Below are positions 13,967-19,150 of a stretch of DNA of 19,150 bases, piece by piece. A model generated the notes under the pieces. The model did not search any database. It worked only from the letters and a program-made list of their open reading frames with translations, and was not told where the DNA came from. Origin of the DNA: Holophagaceae bacterium (GTDB lineage: Bacteria > Acidobacteriota > Holophagae > Holophagales > Holophagaceae); assembly GCA_025353305.1 (NCBI GenBank), contig JANXQX010000263.1, positions 1-19,150 on the forward strand, read 5' to 3'. Position numbers and translations under genes: made by a program. The first letter of the stretch is position 1; each line of letters starts with the position of its first letter.

Positions 13967-15064
13967 TTACTCTGCCGGATCCATGCGGTGGGCCTTCCGG
14001 CCTCCGCGGTTGATGCGATCCGGGGTGGGGGCCTCGTCCAGCAGGTGCTGGGACAGGGCCATGGCCCGCTCCGCCAGATCCCTTGCACCCTCATGCAGCT
14101 CGCGATCATTTTTCACGAAGGCGACATTGCGCTCCATGTCCTCGGCCGTCCAACCACGGCTGTGGGCAATGTAGGGGAACTGCGGCATCAGGAAGCCCAG
14201 TTCGCCAAAGAAGCCCATCATCTGTCCAGCCACCGCCTGGATGTTGTCCTGGCCGCCCGTGATGATGAAGCCCGCCACCTTGTCGCGGATGAGTACCCGG
14301 TTCGCGATGGTCACCTGGTTCTGGATGCAGTTCATGCGCTCCACCATCTTGTAGTAGAGGCTGCTGGCATTGCCCCAGCGGATGGGTGTGGCGACGAGGA
14401 TCACGTCCCCCCAGTGGACGAGGGCCTCGTAGACGCGATCCAGCTCATCCGCGGCATCCATCTGGGTGATGGAGCAAGGCCAGGTGCAGGCCCGGGCGCT
14501 TTTGGAGTAGTAGCCCTCGCAGGTCCTGAAATCCAGTTCGTTCAGGGCGATGAAGCGGGCCTCGGCCCCCTGGGCCCGGGCGTGTTCCAGTGCGGTGCTC
14601 AGCAGGGCGTCTGAAGTGGAGAAGCGAGGATTCTCACGGTCCATGGCGGTGGTGGAGAGGCCGATCACCCGCAAAGGGCCGGCTTCCCTGACCACAGGCC
14701 GGGCCAAAGGGTGCGGTGCGTGGGGTTGCTTGTGCCGGGCCACCGTCGGCGAAAGGTTCACGAGCAGGTTGCCTCCCTCGATGCGGGTCGCATGGACGGG
14801 GATCTGGTCCTCCTCGAAGCCCGGTTCCCCATGTCCCTTTTCGCAATGAAACTTCCAGTTGTGCCAGGGACAGACGACGAAATCCCCGTCAATCAGGCCA
14901 TCTCCGAGGGGCCCCCCGGCGTGGTTGCAGATGTTGGAGAGCGCTGTGAAGGCACCGTCCTTGTATACGAGAGCCAGTGCAGTGCGGCCCGCCTTCAGGG
15001 ACTGGAGCGGCTTGCCTTTAAGCGCCTCGACAGGGCCGAGGTCGAACCATTGGGACTCACTCAA
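13967..15064 (-). CDS. Rieske [2Fe-2S] / flavodoxin-fold (NADPH-dependent FMN reductase-like) fusion protein
   Basis: I favour TTG at 15064 (365 residues), with GGAG 5 bases upstream and a sensible domain start; GTG at 15127 adds 21 poorly conserved-looking residues. The N-terminal Rieske domain (about 1-105) has C46-x-H48 and C65-x-x-H68 with 16 residues between, the canonical cluster ligands, and resembles NirD or ferredoxin-component Rieske proteins. A linker (about 106-128) leads to a flavodoxin-like domain (about 131-330) that starts LRVIGLSTTAMDREN. It has a Cys group, CEGYYSKSARACTWPC (C182, C193, C197), and ATPIRWGNASSLYYKMVER, as in NADPH-dependent FMN reductase and iron-sulfur flavoprotein families. 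Probably a cytoplasmic electron-transfer or reductase protein. Terminator hairpins follow it. Confidence 0.85.
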   Translation of the reverse strand: MSESQWFDLGPVEALKGKPLQSLKAGRTALALVYKDGAFTALSNICNHAGGPLGDGLIDGDFVVCPWHNWKFHCEKGHGEPGFEEDQIPVHATRIEGGNLLVNLSPTVARHKQPHAPHPLARPVVREAGPLRVIGLSTTAMDRENPRFSTSDALLSTALEHARAQGAEARFIALNELDFRTCEGYYSKSARACTWPCSITQMDAADELDRVYEALVHWGDVILVATPIRWGNASSLYYKMVERMNCIQNQVTIANRVLIRDKVAGFIITGGQDNIQAVAGQMMGFFGELGFLMPQFPYIAHSRGWTAEDMERNVAFVKNDRELHEGARDLAERAMALSQHLLDEAPTPDRINRGGRKAHRMDPAE

Positions 15065-15205
15065 GAGGTCTCCAGGTAAGGGGCATGACCTTGTTGGAAA
15101 GTGAACGGAAAGGAGAGAGGGTGGCACGGAAGAACTTTGTGGCGCCTCAGAATCACATGCAAGCCGATATCACTTGCATAGCCAATTTGGCCCCCCCCGG
15201 GAAAG

Positions 15206-18200
15206 CTACTCTTCTTCCAGCTTCCCCGGTGCCGGCGCCTGCTTGAAGATGGCGGAAGCGCTCCGGCGGCCATCCATGACGATGTGCAGGGGGAGTTCGA
15301 CGCGGCTGTGGACCAGGCAGCCCTGCCGGGAGACTTCCGTCTGTTCCCTTAGCCAATCCCAGTCGAGGAGGCTGGTGCCGCGCGGGTAGGGAACCGTGAA
15401 ATAGCCTATGTTCAAAGACGTCACGTTGTGGAAGAAATGGGACCCCAGGGAGGCGTCCGCCTGGAAGTTTTCCATGGCGTACTCCACGATCACCTGGGCA
15501 CACGAGATCATCGACCAGGCGATCGGAATTCCCAGGTGGGGATCATTGCTGCCCCATCGGCCAGGGCCGATAAGCACGTATTTCCCCGATCGGGCGCGGA
15601 ACTGGTCATTGAGCTTTTCAAGCGCTATGGCCAATTCCGGTGTATGGAATTTGTCGAACCCTTGCGGATCGATCCAGACGATGTCCTGAAGACCCTCGAC
15701 GGTGCCGTTGCCCACGCATTTTTCCGAGAAGAGGAAAAGGCCAGTGGGGTCCAATTCAGAGGCAATGAGATTCACATCGCCGCCATCCATCAGCTGATGC
15801 TTGATCTGCAGCAGGCAAAAGGTGGGCTTCCCATTGAGGGGATCGGGGTCGAGATTGATCGCGAATTCGATCTCCACGGGGGTCTCCATGGCCTCGCGGA
15901 TGACATCCAGTACTCGTTTCAGAATTCGCGCCAAGGGAAAGGAATCGTACTTGAGAATATTCCTGAAATTCACGATGCGCGGCCCCGGAGCCTCCAAACC
16001 ATCCCGGATCCGGTCGTCATTGTTGTCCCACACGGAGGCGCAGTGCCTGAGCGCGCCGTCCTTTTCGGCGACTTTGATGTCGTGGCTGACCAGCGTGGCG
16101 TCCTCGCCGCTCTCGAGATCCAGGACGGTGCGGCTCAAATCCAAGGCATAAAAATTCCTCTGGGTCGTGCGCAGCTGCTCCTTGGGAGGCAGCATGTCCA
16201 TCTCGGGATAGGGCGGCGCAAAACGGAAGGCCCTTTCACCATCGACGACGTACTTGCCGAGACCCACTGCGATGGTCGCGATGCCGTCCTGGGGCTGGGT
16301 GTAGGCCACGGGGTAGTAATTGAAAGACTGGGCCACACCGGAAATGTGGGGATAGAAATGATCCCCGTAGTTGCTTCCGACTACCTCCTGCACGAGGACG
16401 GCCATCTGCTCTTCTTCGATCTTGTAGTCGATGGCCTGGAAGTAGCTGCGGGAGGCCCTGGAATACACCGAGGCATACACCAGCTTGATGGCCTCGCAAA
16501 GTTGTGCCTCGCGCACCGCTGGATCGGGATCATTGTTGGGCAGGAAAAAGGTGCTGTACAGCCCAGCAAATGGGTGGGAAAGGCTGTCCTCCATGAGTCC
16601 CGAAGACCGGACGGCCAGTGGGTATCTAGCATGTTTCGTCAAATAGAGGCGAATTTTATCCATCAATTCAGGTGATAGCGAGCCCTTCAGGAATTGCTGC
16701 TTGATGACATCGTCATCATCCACCTGCTGGAGCAACGGCCGAAGGTCATGCCGGTCGAGAAAGGCGTTGAACTCTTCGGTTCCGATGATGGCGGAGCGGG
16801 GAATTCGGATGTTGGATTCCCTAAGCAGGCTTTCGATATCGATGCGCGCGAGCATCGAGTGGGTGAAGGCGACACCCCGGCCCTTGCCCCCCATGGAGCC
16901 CGCCGCAAGCCGCAGGATGTTGCGTTCCTCTGCAGGCGTTGATTCGGTGAGCGGGATGACTTTCCCTCTGGATTTCATCCGGCGGACATAGTCTCCCACC
17001 TCAATAAGGAAGGTACGCATTTCCTCGGGGTCGCGGTAGTCCTCCAGCTTGAAGCGTGCCAGGACCCGGGCGACCTGCACTTCGCCGCGCGCCATGATCC
17101 AGGCTGAGAAATGATTGCGGGAGGCGTGATAGATCAGGGATTCCACAGGAATGCTGCGCAGCTTTTCCTTCAGGTCGTCAGCATCCACGGCCCGGGCAAT
17201 TTCCTGGCCGGCTTCGTCTCGGAACACGAAGTCCCCGAACCCCAAGCGCTCATAAAAGAAGCGGGAGAGTTCCGCACCCAGGGTGTACGAATTCTTGTTC
17301 AGGAAATCGCTCTTCAGGGCTGTGGCCCAGGATTCCTTGACCGGATCGGAGGATTGCAGCACGGTGGGCAGATCAGGCATCCGATCCTTCAGGGCCCGGA
17401 TGAGCTTGACCCCCGCCTCGCGATCCAGGACGCCGTCCTTGGGGAACTTCCGATCCGAGATGACGCAGAGCAGATACTCCTGGAACTTGTCACAGTAGGC
17501 CATCGCCTCCTCGTAGGAGGTGGCAAGCAGCACCTTGGGCCTCACGCGCATGGAGAGCGTGCGGGACATCCCATCCATGTTCTGGTTCTTGGCCAGCCGC
17601 GTGGTCTGCTTCAGGATCTCGCTGTAAAGGATGGGCAGGTACCGGGAGTAATAGCGGATGCTGTCTTCCACCAGCAGAATCACCCGCGTGAGCCCCACAG
17701 CGGTGTCATTGAGGACGTTGCTGCGATCCTCCATGAACTTGACCATGGCCATGAAGATCTCCGGGTTCCCGTTCCACACGAAGATCTGGTCGTAATGCTG
17801 CAGCAGATCATGGCGCCGCCGGTCCATGATGCCGACTTCCACGTTGTCGTTCAGCAGCAGGTAGATGGGGATCCTGGAATCCGCCTGCCTCAGCGCCCGG
17901 GAAAGCTCGACGTGGCCCGCCTGCCCAAGACGGCTCATGACGATGACCATGTCGAAGTGGCGGCTTGAGAGCTTCTCCAGGGCCTCTTCGCACGTGGACA
18001 CATTGATCACCCGCGGGGGGTTGCTCATATTGAGCTGGTAATAGCCTTCGAAGAGGATCTCGGTCAGCAGGCCGTCCTGCTCCAGGGCAAAGGCGTCGAA
18101 GGCAGGGGCCACCAGCAGGATTTCACGGGTCCTGAGTGGCATGAGGTCATGAAAGATCTCTTTATCCGATTTGTATTTCCGGAAGATCTGGTTGAATTCA

Positions 18201-18211
18201 CGGTTGATCAT
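15206..18211 (-). CDS. Receiver-receiver-PPDK_N fusion (PEP synthase-like ATP-binding domain)
   Basis: ATG at 18211 (1001 residues), with GAGG about 7 bases upstream. A first receiver-like domain (about 29-160) has lost its phospho-acceptor: the strand FDMVIVMSRL has Met where Asp is expected. The second (about 175-310) keeps the full set: E182/D183 in LLVEDS, D253 in VISDRKFPKDG, S287/S288 and K306. A linker leads to a PEP synthase/pyruvate phosphate dikinase ATP-binding domain with GSMGGKGRG (438-446), AVRSSG (533-538), then EDS and FAGLYSTF. The phosphohistidine and PEP-binding barrel domains of true PEP synthase are absent. Related receiver-PPDK_N proteins occur in several phyla; function is unknown. 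It could be a phosphorylation-controlled phosphotransfer protein. Confidence 0.85.
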   Translation of the reverse strand: MINREFNQIFRKYKSDKEIFHDLMPLRTREILLVAPAFDAFALEQDGLLTEILFEGYYQLNMSNPPRVINVSTCEEALEKLSSRHFDMVIVMSRLGQAGHVELSRALRQADSRIPIYLLLNDNVEVGIMDRRRHDLLQHYDQIFVWNGNPEIFMAMVKFMEDRSNVLNDTAVGLTRVILLVEDSIRYYSRYLPILYSEILKQTTRLAKNQNMDGMSRTLSMRVRPKVLLATSYEEAMAYCDKFQEYLLCVISDRKFPKDGVLDREAGVKLIRALKDRMPDLPTVLQSSDPVKESWATALKSDFLNKNSYTLGAELSRFFYERLGFGDFVFRDEAGQEIARAVDADDLKEKLRSIPVESLIYHASRNHFSAWIMARGEVQVARVLARFKLEDYRDPEEMRTFLIEVGDYVRRMKSRGKVIPLTESTPAEERNILRLAAGSMGGKGRGVAFTHSMLARIDIESLLRESNIRIPRSAIIGTEEFNAFLDRHDLRPLLQQVDDDDVIKQQFLKGSLSPELMDKIRLYLTKHARYPLAVRSSGLMEDSLSHPFAGLYSTFFLPNNDPDPAVREAQLCEAIKLVYASVYSRASRSYFQAIDYKIEEEQMAVLVQEVVGSNYGDHFYPHISGVAQSFNYYPVAYTQPQDGIATIAVGLGKYVVDGERAFRFAPPYPEMDMLPPKEQLRTTQRNFYALDLSRTVLDLESGEDATLVSHDIKVAEKDGALRHCASVWDNNDDRIRDGLEAPGPRIVNFRNILKYDSFPLARILKRVLDVIREAMETPVEIEFAINLDPDPLNGKPTFCLLQIKHQLMDGGDVNLIASELDPTGLFLFSEKCVGNGTVEGLQDIVWIDPQGFDKFHTPELAIALEKLNDQFRARSGKYVLIGPGRWGSNDPHLGIPIAWSMISCAQVIVEYAMENFQADASLGSHFFHNVTSLNIGYFTVPYPRGTSLLDWDWLREQTEVSRQGCLVHSRVELPLHIVMDGRRSASAIFKQAPAPGKLEEE

Positions 18212-18231
18212 CAGAAAGCCTCGTGAAGTGC

Positions 18232-18260
18232 ATTGACACGACACCTGGGGGGGGGTGCAA
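18232..18260 (-). promoter_or_regulatory. Candidate promoter of the receiver-PPDK_N gene with a poly-C spacer
   Basis: On the minus strand, TTGCAC (18255-18260) and GTCAAT (18232-18237) are 17 bases apart. The spacer begins with a C homopolymer: a run of nine, the first of which belongs to the -35 box. The -10 matches only 3 of 6 consensus positions. The implied leader is short, about 14 bases to the ATG at 18211. Confidence 0.25.
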
Positions 18261-18323
18261 GGGAAGTGTACGCTGTGGCAGCCTGATAGATCGAAGGGGC
18301 CGCGACCTGTGTTTTACGCGGAT

Positions 18324-18360
18324 TTTAAAAAAAGGGAGGACCGAAACCGGTCCTCCCTTC
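18324..18360 (-). terminator. Strong Rho-independent terminator of gdhA
   Basis: On the minus strand, a perfect 12-bp stem, AAGGGAGGACCG / CGGTCCTCCCTT, with a 4-base GTTT loop is followed by a T-run leading into TTTAAAA. It lies about 20 bases after the gdhA stop. It separates gdhA from the receiver-PPDK_N gene, which therefore needs its own promoter. Confidence 0.92.
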
Positions 18361-18378
18361 TGATTTACTGGCAACAAG

Positions 18379-19150
18379 TCAGACCAGGCCTTGATCAATC
18401 ATGGAATCAGCCACCTTGATGAAACCGGCGATGTTGGCACCGTTCACATAATTGCCGGGTGTGCCAAAGCGCGTGGCCGCCTCGACGCAGGAGGTATGGA
18501 TATTGACCATGATCTGGTGCAGGCGGGCATCCACTTCTTCGCGAGTCCAGCCCAGGCGCATGGAGTTCTGGCTCATTTCCAGGCCCGAAGTCGCCACGCC
18601 GCCAGCGTTGGAGGCCTTCCCGGGGGAGAACAGGATGTTATGGCCGTTGGCCTGGAAGAATTCCACCGCTTCCAGAGTGCTGGACATATTGGAGCCTTCG
18701 ACCACGGCCTTGCACCCGTTCGCCATGAGGAGCTTGGCTTCATCCAGATTGAGCTCGTTCTGGATGGCGCAAGGCAGGGCCACATCCACGACCTGCTCCC
18801 AGGGGCGCTTGCCCGCGTGGAACACCGAGGATTTGAACTTGTCGGCGAAGGGCGCGACGCTCATGCGGTCGATGCGGAGCATTTCCTCCATGTATTCGAT
18901 CTTCTCGCCGGAAATGCCGTCCGCATCGTAGATGTAGCCGTCCGGTCCGGAGATGGTGACCACCTTGGCGCCCAGATCGTTGGCCTTGATGGCCGCGCCC
19001 CACGCCACGTTGCCGAAGCCGGAGATGGACACCTTCTTGCCCTTCATGCTTTCGCCCTTGGTCTTCAGGACCTCTTCGGCGAAATAGACGATCCCGAACC
19101 CGGTGGCTTCGGGACGGATCAGGCTGCCGCCCCAATACTGGCCCTTGCCA
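18379..19150 (-). CDS. gdhA: NADP-type glutamate dehydrogenase, C-terminal part (gene continues past window)
   Basis: Only the last ~256 residues are inside the window; the frame is open to the right edge. The first visible residues, GKGQYWGGSLIRPEATGFG, match the conserved segment at the start of the coenzyme domain of hexameric NADP-dependent glutamate dehydrogenase (EC 1.4.1.4), which aminates 2-oxoglutarate to glutamate. The Rossmann motif VSISGFGNVAWGAA follows. Further matches are PCAIQNELN, VEGSNM, FSPGKASNAGGVATSGLEMSQNS and the C-terminal YVNGANIAGFIKVADSMIDQG. Together these indicate the ~450-residue gdhA type rather than the large or NAD-specific forms. It ends at a strong terminator. 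The N-terminal substrate domain cannot be inspected. Confidence 0.95.
   Translation of the reverse strand, partial: GKGQYWGGSLIRPEATGFGIVYFAEEVLKTKGESMKGKKVSISGFGNVAWGAAIKANDLGAKVVTISGPDGYIYDADGISGEKIEYMEEMLRIDRMSVAPFADKFKSSVFHAGKRPWEQVVDVALPCAIQNELNLDEAKLLMANGCKAVVEGSNMSSTLEAVEFFQANGHNILFSPGKASNAGGVATSGLEMSQNSMRLGWTREEVDARLHQIMVNIHTSCVEAATRFGTPGNYVNGANIAGFIKVADSMIDQGLV

Noticed and set aside
15428..17968. Plus-strand open frames opposite the receiver-PPDK_N gene
   Set aside because: Shadow frames of a gene with recognisable receiver and ATP-binding motifs.

Overview
This is a GC-rich bacterial chromosomal segment with dense coding, short intergenic gaps and only a few non-ATG starts. No rRNA, tRNA, CRISPR array, transposase or phage gene is visible. 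The protein set looks like a free-living, metabolically versatile Gram-negative with an envelope: exported proteins, a lipoprotein-like beta-propeller and a long acyl-CoA dehydrogenase. My impression is of Acidobacteriota (Holophaga/Geothrix-like) or a deltaproteobacterial relative. That is an inference from the general look of the proteins and is low confidence.

Layout. (1) At 1-1280 (+), three tightly coupled small membrane proteins: a truncated Gly/Met-rich two-helix protein, a DUF2752 protein and an RDD-family protein. (2) At 1281-1764, a 483-base non-coding gap filled by a nested composite inverted repeat with two ~100-base arms; its right end touches the stop codon of the next gene. (3) At 1764-5263 (-), an exported PQQ-like beta-propeller protein and, upstream of it, a ~570-residue acyl-CoA dehydrogenase. 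(4) At 5432-8550 (-), a two-gene unit: a large exported protein with a nucleotidyltransferase-like signature, a long charged coiled coil and a beta-rich C-terminus, followed 2 bases later by a single-pass membrane protein with a cytoplasmic FHA domain. This pair is the best candidate here for an undescribed system. (5) At 8732-12338 (+), a translationally coupled operon: a gluconate-2-dehydrogenase-subunit-3-like small protein, a GMC flavin oxidoreductase and a thiamine-diphosphate enzyme. (6) At 12627-13841 (+), ornithine aminotransferase (rocD), convergent with (7) a Rieske/flavodoxin-fold fusion protein at 13967-15064 (-), with hairpins between them. (8) At 15206-18211 (-), a ~1000-residue protein with two receiver-like domains fused to a PEP-synthase-type ATP-binding domain. 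(9) At 18379 to the window edge (-), the 3' part of NADP-type glutamate dehydrogenase (gdhA), followed by a strong intrinsic terminator.

How they fit together. rocD and gdhA both handle glutamate and amino-acid nitrogen but are separate units. The GMC operon looks like an oxidation plus ThDP C-C cleavage or condensation module of unknown substrate. The Rieske-flavoprotein fusion and the receiver-PPDK_N protein both join a sensing or electron-transfer domain to an enzyme-like domain in unusual ways.
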